Positions 35,378-43,904 of a stretch of 64,000 nucleotides of DNA are shown here, piece by piece (positions within the stretch are counted from its first letter, which is position 1; each line of letters begins with the position of its first letter). Where the stretch lies: the NCBI GenBank assembly GCA_003241485.1, contig QFQD01000004.1, forward strand, positions 55,089 to 119,088, read 5' to 3'. Origin of the DNA: Ancylobacter novellus. GTDB lineage: Bacteria > Pseudomonadota > Alphaproteobacteria > Rhizobiales > Xanthobacteraceae. The translations under genes were made by a program, and so were the position numbers. The notes beneath the pieces were generated by a model that ran no database searches, was not told the DNA's origin, and saw only the letters and a program-made list of their open reading frames with translations.

Positions 35378-38359
35378 TCAGCCCAGGGCGTCCTGAAGGA
35401 ACGCCTTGAGCTGCGCGAGATGCTTGGACATCAGGCCCGTCGCCGTGGCGGCGGAGGCCGGACGGCCGGTGTAGCGCGGACGGGTGGAGGCGGAGCCTGA
35501 CTGCTCCAGCACCCATTCGAGATAAGGCTGCACGAAGGCCCAGCCGCCCTGGTTCTTCGGCTCTTCCTGGCACCACACCACCTCGGCCTGCTTGAAGCGG
35601 CCGATTTCCTGTACCAGCGTCTTGAGCGGGAAGGGGAAAAGCTGCTCGACGCGCAGGAGGTAGATGTCGTCGATGCCCCGGCGCTCGCGCTCCTCGTACA
35701 GGTCGTAATAGACCTTGCCCGAGCACAGCACGACGCGGCGGATCTCGTTGTCCGGCTTCAGCGCCACCGCTTCCGGCGGCAGCGTGTCGGCGTTGGAGCG
35801 GTCGGCATCGTCCCACAGCACGCGGTGGAAGCTGGTGCCGGTGCCGAAATCGGCGAGCTTGGAGACCGCGCGCTTGTGGCGCAGCAGGCTCTTTGGCGTC
35901 ATCAGGATCAGCGGCTTGCGGAAATCGCGCTTCAGCTGGCGGCGCAGGGCGTGGAAATAGTTTGCCGGCGTCGTCAGGTTGGCGACCTGCATGTTGTCTT
36001 CGGCGCACATCTGCAGATAGCGCTCGAGGCGGGCCGAGGAGTGCTCGGGACCCTGGCCCTCATAGCCATGCGGCAGCAGGCAGACGAGGCCGGACATGCG
36101 CAGCCATTTGCGCTCGCCGGACGACAGGAACTGGTCGAACACCACCTGCGCGCCATTGGCGAAGTCGCCGAACTGGGCTTCCCACAGCACGAGCGCGTTC
36201 GGCTCGGAGAGCGAGTAGCCATACTCAAAGCCGAGCACCGCCTCTTCCGAGAGCATCGAATTGATGACCTCGTAATGCGACTGGCCCTCGCGCACATGGT
36301 TGAACGGGGTGTAGCGGTCCTCGTTCTCCTGGTCGATCAGCACCGAATGGCGCTGCGAGAAGGTGCCGCGCTCGGTGTCCTGGCCGGAGAGGCGCACCGG
36401 ATGGCCTTCGAGCAGCAGGCTGGAGAAGGCCAGCGCCTCGCCGGTCGACCAGTCGATGCCGGCGCCGTCCTCGATGATCGCCTTACGGCGGGCGTCGAGG
36501 AAGCGCTGGATGGTGCGGTGGAGGTGGAAGCCCTCCGGCACGGTGGTGATGCGTTCGCCGATCTGGCGCAGCGTGTCGAGTTCCACGCCGGTATTGCCGC
36601 GGCGCGGGTCATCGGCGTCGGCGGCGGCCTTGAGGCCGGCCCAGCGGCCGTCGAGCCAGTCGGCCTTGTTCGGCTTGTAGGCCTGGCCGGCGTCGTATTC
36701 ACCATCGAGCTTCGAGCGCCACTCGGCGCGCATCTTGTCGATCTCGCCGGCGTCGACGACGCCTTCGGCTTCGAGCTTGCGGCCGTAGATTTCCAGCGTC
36801 GTCGGGTGCTGCTTGATGAGCTTGTACATCAAGGGCTGGGTGAAGGCCGGCTCGTCGCCTTCGTTGTGGCCGAAGCGGCGGTAGCAGAACATGTCGACCA
36901 CCACCGGCTTCTTGAAGCGCTGGCGGAACTCGATCGCGATCTTGGCGGCGAAGGTCACCGCTTCCGGGTCGTCGCCGTTCACATGGAAGATCGGCGCCTC
37001 GATGGTCTTCGCCACGTCCGACGGATAGGGCGAGGAGCGCGAATTGCCGGGATAGGTGGTGAAGCCGATCTGGTTGTTGATGATGAAGTGGATCGAACCG
37101 CCGGTCTGGTGGCCCTTCAGGCCGGACAGCCCGAGGCATTCGGCCACCACGCCCTGACCGGCGAAGGCCGCGTCGCCGTGCAGCAGCAGCGGCAGCACCT
37201 GGGTGCGCTCGGCATCATGAAGCAGGTCCTGCTTGGCGCGCGCCTTGCCCAGCACCACCGGGTCGACGATTTCGAGATGCGAGGGGTTCGCGGTCAGCGA
37301 CAGGTGAACCTGGTTGCCATCGAACTCGCGGTCGGACGAAGCACCGAGATGGTACTTCACATCGCCCGAACCCTCGACCTCGTCCGGCGCCCAGGAGCCG
37401 CCCTTGAACTCGTGGAACAGCGCGCGGTGCGGCTTGGCCATGACCTGCGTCAGCACGTTCAGACGACCACGATGGGCCATGCCGAACACGATCTCCTTCA
37501 CGCCGAGATTGCCGCCGCGCTTGATGATCTGCTCAAGCGCCGGGATGAGGCTTTCACCGCCGTCGAGGCCGAAGCGCTTGGTGCCGGTGTAGCGCACGTC
37601 GAGGAACTTCTCGAAGCCCTCGGCCTCCACCAGCTTGTTGAGGATGGCGCGCTTGCCCTCGCGGGTGAAGGTGATTTCCTTGTCGGGGCCTTCGATGCGC
37701 TCCTGGATCCACGCCTTCTCCTCGGGCGAGGAGATGTGCATGAATTCGACGCCCAGCGTGTTGCAATAGGTGCGCTGGAGGATGGCGACCATCTGCCGGA
37801 CGGTGGCGAATTCCAGCCCCAGCACATGGTCGATGAAGATCGGCCGATCGAGATCGGCTTCGCGGAAGCCATAGGAGGCCGGGTCAAGCTCGGGCGCGGA
37901 GCGCTCGGGCTCCAGACCCAGCGGGTCGAGCTTGGCATGCAGGTGGCCGCGCATACGGAAGGCGCGGATCATCATCAGCGCCTTGACCGAGTCGCGGGTG
38001 GCCTGCTGCACGTCGGCGGAGGTCAACTCGACGCCGGTCGATTTTGCCTTCTCGGCGACCTTGGCCTCGACCTTCTTGCCGACGGCCTTCTCGATCTCGA
38101 TCCAGTTGCCGTCCAGCGCCGAGACGAGCTCGCCATTGGCGTGGATCGGCCAGCCCGGCTGCTTCCAGGAGGCACCCCGCGCGCTCTTCTCCACATCGGC
38201 GGGCGCGTCCTTCAGCCCGGCGAAGAAGGCCTGCCATTCGGCATCGACCGAGGAGGGATCTGCCTCATAGCGGGCATAGAGATCCTCAATCCACGCCGCA
38301 TTGGCGCCGTAGAGGAAGGAGGTGTTGAGGAAAGCTTCGTTCAAGTCCGCGCGCGACAT
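35378..38359 (-). CDS. sucA: 2-oxoglutarate dehydrogenase E1
   Basis: 993 residues. Thiamine-diphosphate enzyme that decarboxylates 2-oxoglutarate and succinylates the E2 lipoyl group. The N-terminal NTSFLYGANAAWIEDLYARY is the E2-binding helix. FGMAHRGRLNVL, RRFGHNEGDEPAFTQP and the C-terminal YEGQGPEHSSARLERYLQ are all conserved. The ATG at 38359 has GGAG seven bases upstream; in-frame starts to 38398 lack support. The leader carries a 31-bp palindrome about 113 bases upstream. Confidence 0.97.
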   Translation of the reverse strand: MSRADLNEAFLNTSFLYGANAAWIEDLYARYEADPSSVDAEWQAFFAGLKDAPADVEKSARGASWKQPGWPIHANGELVSALDGNWIEIEKAVGKKVEAKVAEKAKSTGVELTSADVQQATRDSVKALMMIRAFRMRGHLHAKLDPLGLEPERSAPELDPASYGFREADLDRPIFIDHVLGLEFATVRQMVAILQRTYCNTLGVEFMHISSPEEKAWIQERIEGPDKEITFTREGKRAILNKLVEAEGFEKFLDVRYTGTKRFGLDGGESLIPALEQIIKRGGNLGVKEIVFGMAHRGRLNVLTQVMAKPHRALFHEFKGGSWAPDEVEGSGDVKYHLGASSDREFDGNQVHLSLTANPSHLEIVDPVVLGKARAKQDLLHDAERTQVLPLLLHGDAAFAGQGVVAECLGLSGLKGHQTGGSIHFIINNQIGFTTYPGNSRSSPYPSDVAKTIEAPIFHVNGDDPEAVTFAAKIAIEFRQRFKKPVVVDMFCYRRFGHNEGDEPAFTQPLMYKLIKQHPTTLEIYGRKLEAEGVVDAGEIDKMRAEWRSKLDGEYDAGQAYKPNKADWLDGRWAGLKAAADADDPRRGNTGVELDTLRQIGERITTVPEGFHLHRTIQRFLDARRKAIIEDGAGIDWSTGEALAFSSLLLEGHPVRLSGQDTERGTFSQRHSVLIDQENEDRYTPFNHVREGQSHYEVINSMLSEEAVLGFEYGYSLSEPNALVLWEAQFGDFANGAQVVFDQFLSSGERKWLRMSGLVCLLPHGYEGQGPEHSSARLERYLQMCAEDNMQVANLTTPANYFHALRRQLKRDFRKPLILMTPKSLLRHKRAVSKLADFGTGTSFHRVLWDDADRSNADTLPPEAVALKPDNEIRRVVLCSGKVYYDLYEERERRGIDDIYLLRVEQLFPFPLKTLVQEIGRFKQAEVVWCQEEPKNQGGWAFVQPYLEWVLEQSGSASTRPRYTGRPASAATATGLMSKHLAQLKAFLQDALG

Positions 38360-38471
38360 CGTCGGCTCCTGAAGGACCATGGGGTCCGGTGGAGGCAATT
38401 TCCTGCCGGAGTTCCGGCCTTGCCGGGCTTCGGTCGGTCTCCGGGCGCCCCGGGTCCTCGGGGCAAAGTCT

Positions 38472-38502
38472 CGGATAAGAGCCTATATAGGTCTCTTATC
38501 CG
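38472..38502. promoter_or_regulatory. 31-bp nested palindrome upstream of sucA
   Basis: CGGATAAGAG (38472-38481) and CTCTTATCCG (38493-38502) are perfect inverted repeats. They enclose CCTATATAGG, itself a palindrome, plus one T. It lies 113 bases before sucA. The TATATA core could serve as a -10, so this may be a promoter/operator overlap. Confidence 0.55.
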
Positions 38503-38605
38503 CTTCATGAATACCGTATGAATGCGACTCTGGGGTGCATTTCTGCACGGCTTCACTTCGGTTTGTACGGATCGTGCGAACGCCGAGCGAAGGTGTTTCG
38601 CACGG

Positions 38606-38656
38606 GCCGGCGGAAGGGTGTTCCGCCGGCTTCAGCAAGACGGGCCCGAAGGCCCG
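38606..38656 (-). terminator. Tandem hairpins downstream of mdh
   Basis: Reading mdh (-): CGGGCC-TTCG-GGCCCG (38656-38641), then TCTTGCTG, then a 10-bp stem GCCGGCGGAA/TTCCGCCGGC (38630-38606). The first has a UUCG tetraloop. T runs are short, so termination strength is uncertain. Confidence 0.5.
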
Positions 38657-38686
38657 CCCCGCTGGTGTGACCGCGGGAAGCGTCGA

Positions 38687-39652
38687 TCAGCCCGCGAGGT
38701 TCGGGGCGATCTTCTGGCACTCGGCGACAAGTTCCTTCACCGAGGCGATGGACTTGTCGAGCATGGCCTTCTCGCTGGCGTCGAGGCCGATCTCGACGAT
38801 CTTCTCCACGCCGCCGGCACCGATCACGACCGGCACGCCGAGATAGAGGTCGTTCTGGCCGTACTCGCCGGAGAGGAAGGCGGCGGCCGGCAGAACGCGC
38901 TTCTTGTCACGCAGATAGGAGGTTGCCATCTCGATCGCCGAGGCGGCGGGCGCGTAGAAGGCGGAGCCGGTCTTCAGGAGGTTGACGATCTCGCCGCCGC
39001 CCTTGCGGGTCCGGTCGACGATGGCGTCGAGCTTCTCCTGGGTGGTCCAGCCGAGCTTCACGAGGTCCGGCAGCGGGATGCCGGCCACGCCGGAATAACG
39101 CACCAGCGGCACCATGTCGTCGCCGTGGCCGCCCAGCACGAAGGCGGTGACGTCCTCGACCGAGACATTGAACTCGTCCGACAGGAAGTAGCGGAAACGG
39201 GCCGAATCGAGCACGCCGGCCATGCCAACAACCTTGTGGGTCGGCAGGCCCGAGGCCTTCTGCAGCGCCCACACCATGGCGTCGAGCGGGTTGGTGACGC
39301 AGATCACGAAGGCGTCGGGGGCGAATTTGGCGATGCCCGCGCCAACCTGCTGCATGACCTTCAGGTTGATGTCGAGCAGGTCCGAGCGGCTCATGCCAGG
39401 CTTGCGCGGAACGCCGGCGGTGACGATGACGACATCCGCACCTGCGATGCCCTCATAGCCGTTGGTGCCGACGAGCTTGGCGTCGAAGCCGAGAACGGGA
39501 GATGCTTCCGCGATGTCGAGGCTCTTGCCCTGCGGGATACCTTCGGCCACGTCGAACAGAACAACGTCGCCGAGTTCCTTGAGGCCTGCGAGAAGGGCGA
39601 GCGTGCCGCCGATCTGACCGGCCCCGATCAGTGCAATCTTTGCTCGAGCCAT
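38687..39652 (-). CDS. mdh: Malate dehydrogenase
   Basis: 321 residues, LDH-like type of malate dehydrogenase usual in alphaproteobacteria. NAD motif GAGQIGG (10-16). Substrate arginines are in GVPRKPGMSR, the catalytic Asp in GVLDSARFR and the catalytic His in GGHGDDMV. The start ATG at 39652 (MARAKIALIG) is chosen over longer in-frame starts. Promoter-like TTGAAC-N17-TATCGG lies upstream. First gene of the minus-strand TCA block. Confidence 0.96.
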   Translation of the reverse strand: MARAKIALIGAGQIGGTLALLAGLKELGDVVLFDVAEGIPQGKSLDIAEASPVLGFDAKLVGTNGYEGIAGADVVIVTAGVPRKPGMSRSDLLDINLKVMQQVGAGIAKFAPDAFVICVTNPLDAMVWALQKASGLPTHKVVGMAGVLDSARFRYFLSDEFNVSVEDVTAFVLGGHGDDMVPLVRYSGVAGIPLPDLVKLGWTTQEKLDAIVDRTRKGGGEIVNLLKTGSAFYAPAASAIEMATSYLRDKKRVLPAAAFLSGEYGQNDLYLGVPVVIGAGGVEKIVEIGLDASEKAMLDKSIASVKELVAECQKIAPNLAG

Positions 39653-39703
39653 GAGATTTCCTGACTTTCCGAGGAGGGGTGCGGCGCTCCGCCGCGCGGG
39701 CAT

Positions 39704-39732
39704 CCGATAGCCCTTATCGCCGCCCGGTTCAA
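39704..39732 (-). promoter_or_regulatory. Putative mdh promoter
   Basis: Minus strand TTGAAC (39732-39727), 17-base spacer, TATCGG (39709-39704). The expected start lies about 45 bases before the mdh ATG. Confidence 0.45.
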
Positions 39733-39809
39733 GCGAACTTGCCCACCCCACCGTCAAGTGAAGATACGACTTTGCGCGTATTCGTTTTGGTATACGAAAT
39801 ACAGGATGC

Positions 39810-40532
39810 CTATCTCCGCCGTTGCACCAAGTCTTCCATCAACTCGATCTGGATCGACTGTATTTCAGCCAGCCGCTCCCACTGCCGGGTCAGCATGTGG
39901 TCGATCTTCTCGTGCAGATGGCGGATCTCAAGCTCGGCCTTGAGGTTCACGCGGTAGTCATTTTCCGACCGGAGGCGGTCCTTCGCCTCCTGCCGCTTCT
40001 GGCTCATCATGATGACCGGGGCCTGCAGCGCGGCGATGCAGGACAGCACCAGATTGAGCAATATGAAGGGATAGGGGTCGAACGCGCCCATCAGCCCGGC
40101 GACGTTCAGCGTCATCCAGAAGCAGATGAACACCATGAAGGAGATGATGAAGGTCCAGCTGCCGCCGAAGGAGGCGATGTGGTCTGCGGCGCGCTCGCCG
40201 AAGGTGCGGTCCTTGTCGATCTCGCTCTCGACATTCTGGGTCAGGATGTCGTTATCGGCGAGGCTCTCGATCACGTCATGGTCGAGCTGGGTGAGGTCGC
40301 CGCGCTCGGCCTGCAGCGTCGCGGCGATGTAGGCCGCCCGCTCCTTGGCCAGCGCCTTGCGCGAGATGTATGCGTCTGGCGCAATGCCGGGATGCAGTGC
40401 GCGGATATGATCGGCCAGCTGCGGCCGGATCATATCGAGCCGGATACCGTCCCGGCGGGAGAGAATCTGACCGCTGAGTGCGCAGACATGGTCCGGCTCG
40501 GCGGCGTTGTGGCGATGCTTCGGGGGGTTCAT
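39810..40532 (-). CDS. DUF1003 membrane protein
   Basis: 240 residues. The N-terminal half is soluble (CALSGQ motif, then IRPQLADHIRALHP). Two close membrane segments (about 123-165, WTFIISFMVFICFWMTLNV and YPFILLNLVLSCIAALQAPVIMMSQ) are followed by a basic, coiled-coil-prone tail (RQEAKDRLRSENDYRVNLKAELEIRHLHEKID). This is the DUF1003 layout; function unknown, though some link it to cyclopropane-fatty-acid or metal contexts. Monocistronic. Confidence 0.87.
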   Translation of the reverse strand: MNPPKHRHNAAEPDHVCALSGQILSRRDGIRLDMIRPQLADHIRALHPGIAPDAYISRKALAKERAAYIAATLQAERGDLTQLDHDVIESLADNDILTQNVESEIDKDRTFGERAADHIASFGGSWTFIISFMVFICFWMTLNVAGLMGAFDPYPFILLNLVLSCIAALQAPVIMMSQKRQEAKDRLRSENDYRVNLKAELEIRHLHEKIDHMLTRQWERLAEIQSIQIELMEDLVQRRR

Positions 40533-40605
40533 GACGGCACGCGGCGCTGAGCGGGAAACGGGCCTTTAAGTTCGTGCGCCGGGCCGTCCCGATCAAGAGC
40601 AGGCG

Positions 40606-41826
40606 TCAGGTTTCCACGAGGCCCGTCGTGTCGCCGGAGGCTTCCGAATCGCCGCGGCCGTGCGGACGGGCAATATAGTCGCTGGAGCGCATCTCATGCA
40701 GGCGCGAGACGGTGCGGGCCCACTCGAAGGCTTCCGCGCCCTCGGTGCCGAGATAGAGTTCCTCGGGCTCGGCCGCGGCGGAGGCGACGAGCTTCACGCC
40801 TTTCTCATACAGTTCGTCGATCAGCGTGATGAAGCGCTTGGCCTCGTTGCGCCGGTCCTGGTCGAGCTGCGGAATGTGGTCGATGACCAGCGTGTGATAG
40901 GTGCGGGCAAGGCGCAGATAGTCCGAAGCGCCGAGCGGCTGGCCGCACAGATCCTCGAAGCTGAAGCGCGCCGCCCCGCCGCCCGCGTGCGGCACCGCAA
41001 TGACGCGGCCGCTGGACGTGACCTTGGCCGGCGCGCCGCCATCGGCGCCGGCGATACGGTGCCAGACCTTCTCGATCTCGCGGTCAACCTCGGCGGGCGT
41101 GTGGTCCGGGCCGGGCACGTACCAGATGCGCACGCCGCCGAGCTTCTCCATGCGGTAGTCGGTCGGCGATTCGATGCGCACCACGTCCATGTGCTGCTGG
41201 ATCATGGCGATGAACGGAAGGAACAGCGCGCGGTTTAGGCCGCCCTTGTAGAGGTCTTCGGGCGCGACGTTCGAGGTGGCCACGATCACCACGCCGAGAT
41301 CGAACAGCTTCTCGAACAGCCGGCCGAGGATCATCGCATCGGCGATATCGGTGACGTGGAACTCGTCGAAGCACAGCAGCCACGCTTCCTCGTAGAGCGC
41401 GGCGGCGACGGTCGCGATAGGATCGGTGTCCTTGATCGTGCCGGCCTTGATGTCGGCGCGCACCTGGAAGATGCGGGCGTGCACATCGGCCATGAACTCG
41501 TGAAAATGAGCGCGCCGCTTGCGCTTGCGGACCGCGACGCTCTCATAGAACAGGTCGACCAGCATGGTCTTGCCGCGTCCGACCGCACCGTGAATATAGA
41601 GGCCACGCACGCGGGGAATGGCGTCCTCGCGGCGGGCGAAAAGCCAGCCGAGCGCGGAGGTTTTGCGGGCCAGCCGGCGGGCGGCGATGCGCTGCTCAAG
41701 CTCGGCAAGGGCGAAGACGACCTTTGCCTGGCCGGGATCCGGCGAGATGTCGCCGGCCGCCATACGGGCGACATAGCGCGCCGCGAGCACCGAGCCGCCG
41801 GCTTCCGCGGCTAACTTGTCCGCCAT
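40606..41826 (-). CDS. zapE: AFG1-like cell-division ATPase ZapE
   Basis: 406 residues from the ATG at 41826 (MADKLAAEAGG). Walker A GAVGRGKT (80-87), Walker B LLCFDEFHVTD, sensor-1 ATSN. It belongs to the AFG1/ZapE AAA-type family; in E. coli ZapE acts at the constricting Z-ring, and mitochondrial homologues act in protein quality control. Standard length. Divergent from the protease gene at 42056. Confidence 0.92.
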   Translation of the reverse strand: MADKLAAEAGGSVLAARYVARMAAGDISPDPGQAKVVFALAELEQRIAARRLARKTSALGWLFARREDAIPRVRGLYIHGAVGRGKTMLVDLFYESVAVRKRKRRAHFHEFMADVHARIFQVRADIKAGTIKDTDPIATVAAALYEEAWLLCFDEFHVTDIADAMILGRLFEKLFDLGVVIVATSNVAPEDLYKGGLNRALFLPFIAMIQQHMDVVRIESPTDYRMEKLGGVRIWYVPGPDHTPAEVDREIEKVWHRIAGADGGAPAKVTSSGRVIAVPHAGGGAARFSFEDLCGQPLGASDYLRLARTYHTLVIDHIPQLDQDRRNEAKRFITLIDELYEKGVKLVASAAAEPEELYLGTEGAEAFEWARTVSRLHEMRSSDYIARPHGRGDSEASGDTTGLVET

Positions 41827-42055
41827 GTTGGACCACCCACTCGCACCATCCATCATTGGTGCAGCGCACGCATTAACGGCACCGCCGCGCCGGGGCAAGC
41901 CGGCATGCGCCGTGCCCGACGAAGGTGCAAGCCTTCATCCGTTGCCTGCGGGTGAGGGAACCTATCGTGCTGGAGGGCGTTATTACTTCCGTGCCTTGAC
42001 GTGGACACGATCCTCTCCGCACATTTCTCCCGTCATCACGGGGGAAGGTTCGCGG

Positions 42056-42946
42056 ATGTCGTGCGGGGGCATATGGCGCGTGAGCGGAGCTGGAGCGCCG
42101 CGGGCGTTCTGTTTTGCAACGCTGGTGCTTCTGCCGATGATGACCTGCGCGGCCAGTGCGGGCGAACAGCGGAACGCGGCCAACAGCGCGAGCCTGCCCT
42201 CCGCTGCCATCCTGATCGACGGCGATGACCGCCTCTCACCGGCCGACTATGCGCGGGCGAACGGCCTTTCCCCCGCGCAGATGGCCGGCCGGTTCGGCGC
42301 CACAGGCATTGTGCGCTGCGGCGGCGCCGTCGGCACCGGCCAGCTGGTAGAGGCGAATAATATACTCCTCACCGCCGCGCATGTTCTGGTGGCCCCGGGT
42401 GGCGCCCCCCGTGGCACGGGGGAAGACTGCACTTTTGAGATTGATGCGGGCGGCGAGCGCCAGCGCGTGCCGATCCTTGTCGAGCGCGCGATGACCGGGG
42501 CGCGTGAGCCCTATGCCATGCCCGCCATTCACGATTGGGCAGTGGCGCCGCTGCTCGCTCCGGTGCGCGCGGCGCGCGCTTATCCTCTGGCACCGGCGAT
42601 GAAGGTGCCGGGCGCGGTGGTTCTCGTCGCGGCCGCACGATCGGGCGGAGAGGAAAGCCATTCGCTGGAGCGCTGCTCTGCCCGACAAGTGACGGCGCAG
42701 GGCCCCGGCGGTCTGCGCGAAGTGGCACTGGACTGCGACGCCGAGGGCGGCACCTCCGGTTCGGCGCTGCTGACGCCGAAGGGCGGCCTTGTCGGCCTCT
42801 ATGTCGGCTTCCGCTCGTCGCATCCGGGCACGCCGGGCCCCTTTTCCATGAGCCACTACAATTTCGCGCTGACGGTGGAAGGCCCGCTGCGGCAGGCCAT
42901 CATGAGCGCGGCGCGGCGCAGCGAGCCGGTGACCGCGAGCCGCTGA
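42056..42946 (+). CDS. Exported trypsin-like serine protease
   Basis: 296 residues. The start ATG at 42056 has GGGGGAAGG upstream and is followed by a hydrophobic export segment (about 13-36). The chymotrypsin-fold triad is His109 in LLTAAHVLVAP, Asp160 in IHDWAVAPL and Ser234 in GGTSGSALL. Cys pairs in RCGG/DC and RCSA/DCDA could form disulfides. No PDZ domain, so it is not a DegP type. Target unknown. Confidence 0.85.
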   Translation: MSCGGIWRVSGAGAPRAFCFATLVLLPMMTCAASAGEQRNAANSASLPSAAILIDGDDRLSPADYARANGLSPAQMAGRFGATGIVRCGGAVGTGQLVEANNILLTAAHVLVAPGGAPRGTGEDCTFEIDAGGERQRVPILVERAMTGAREPYAMPAIHDWAVAPLLAPVRAARAYPLAPAMKVPGAVVLVAAARSGGEESHSLERCSARQVTAQGPGGLREVALDCDAEGGTSGSALLTPKGGLVGLYVGFRSSHPGTPGPFSMSHYNFALTVEGPLRQAIMSAARRSEPVTASR

Positions 42947-43061
42947 CCGCTCGACCCTTGGCCCGCAGCCCGTGGTTCCACGCATTGCCCCGGCGGGCGA
43001 AGAGGCGCAGAAATGAGCGTGGGCTCGTAGGCGCTGCATGCGAGCCATGCAGACGTGTCGG

Positions 43062-43089
43062 TTGTTCTTTTGTGCGATGCGCATATTTC
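43062..43089 (+). promoter_or_regulatory. Putative promoter of the GNAT gene
   Basis: TTGTTC (43062-43067), 16-base spacer, TATTTC (43084-43089). Just upstream is an inverted repeat, TGCATG-N5-CATGCA (43035-43051). The start ATG at 43128 would have a leader of about 30 bases. Confidence 0.4.
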
Positions 43090-43127
43090 TGCTGCGCCGC
43101 AATAATCGGCGGCGCGAGACGAGAACG

Positions 43128-43802
43128 ATGCCTGCGATGGAACACAGCAATCCCCTTTCCAGCCGCACACCGCTGCGTGTGGAGGAGGTGCTTGACGCAT
43201 CCGCCTCCCACCGCCCGGCCCGGCTGGCCGAGGGCGAAATCCGCAAGCTGCTCCCCGCCGAACGCCAGTTGCTGGTCGAACATCTGCTCCGTCTCGACCC
43301 GCTGAGCCGCTTTATGCGTTTCGGCGGCGTGGTTTCCGATGCCGCCATCGCCCGCCATGCCACCCGGCTGATGAGCGGCGATGCCATCGCGCTAGGCTAT
43401 TTCGTTGATGGCGAACCGCGTGCGGTTGCCGAACTGCATCCCCTGCCCCGGCGCCCTGGCAAGCCTTCCGCTGGCGAGGCGGCGTTCAGCGTCGAGCGCG
43501 CGTGGCAGGGCAGGGGCATCGGCTCCGCCCTCATGCGCTATCTCGTGCTGCTGGCGCAGAATCGCGGCATTGAGGAACTGCAGGTGGTCTTCCTGCCGAA
43601 CAACGCGCCGATGAAGCACCTCGCCGTGCATCACGCCGCCAATTTCTCCGTCGACGACGAAGAGGTGATCGGCACGCTGAAGGCACCGCATGCCACCGTG
43701 TTCTCGCGGCTGCGCGAATTGATGGGCGATGTGTTCGCGGTCTGCTCGTCTGCTTTCGATCTTCAGGAACGTACGCTGCCGCCTTCCATGCGCGGCAACT
43801 GA
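43128..43802 (+). CDS. GNAT-family N-acetyltransferase
   Basis: 224 residues from the ATG at 43128 (an ATG at 43137 is possible). LSRFMRFGGVVSDAAIARHA near residue 60 is seen in GNAT proteins fused to CoA-ligase-type acyltransferases and in stand-alone relatives. The acetyl-CoA motif is VERAWQGRGIGSALM (residues ~122-136), with FLPNNAPMKHLAVHHAANF as motif B. Target unknown. Upstream of the mechanosensitive channel, same strand. Confidence 0.83.
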   Translation: MPAMEHSNPLSSRTPLRVEEVLDASASHRPARLAEGEIRKLLPAERQLLVEHLLRLDPLSRFMRFGGVVSDAAIARHATRLMSGDAIALGYFVDGEPRAVAELHPLPRRPGKPSAGEAAFSVERAWQGRGIGSALMRYLVLLAQNRGIEELQVVFLPNNAPMKHLAVHHAANFSVDDEEVIGTLKAPHATVFSRLRELMGDVFAVCSSAFDLQERTLPPSMRGN

Positions 43803-43904
43803 GCGCGCGGCACTCGCCTTGCGGGTATTCCTGTCAGCTTTGCCTTGACTTGGCCCATATCGAACCTGAGACAGGGGCATTCCGGCTCGAACTGCCTCGT
43901 GGTC

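Larger units (their letters stand above)
38360..38686. other. 327-base region between mdh and sucA
   Basis: No gene. sucC and sucD usually occupy this place in Rhizobiales. The region holds two hairpins behind mdh (38606-38656) and the large palindrome at 38472-38502 in front of sucA. Confidence 0.6.

Noticed and set aside
35825..38521. 898-residue open frame on the plus strand opposite sucA
   Set aside because: Shadow of sucA; low-complexity residue make-up, no domain, no ribosome binding site.
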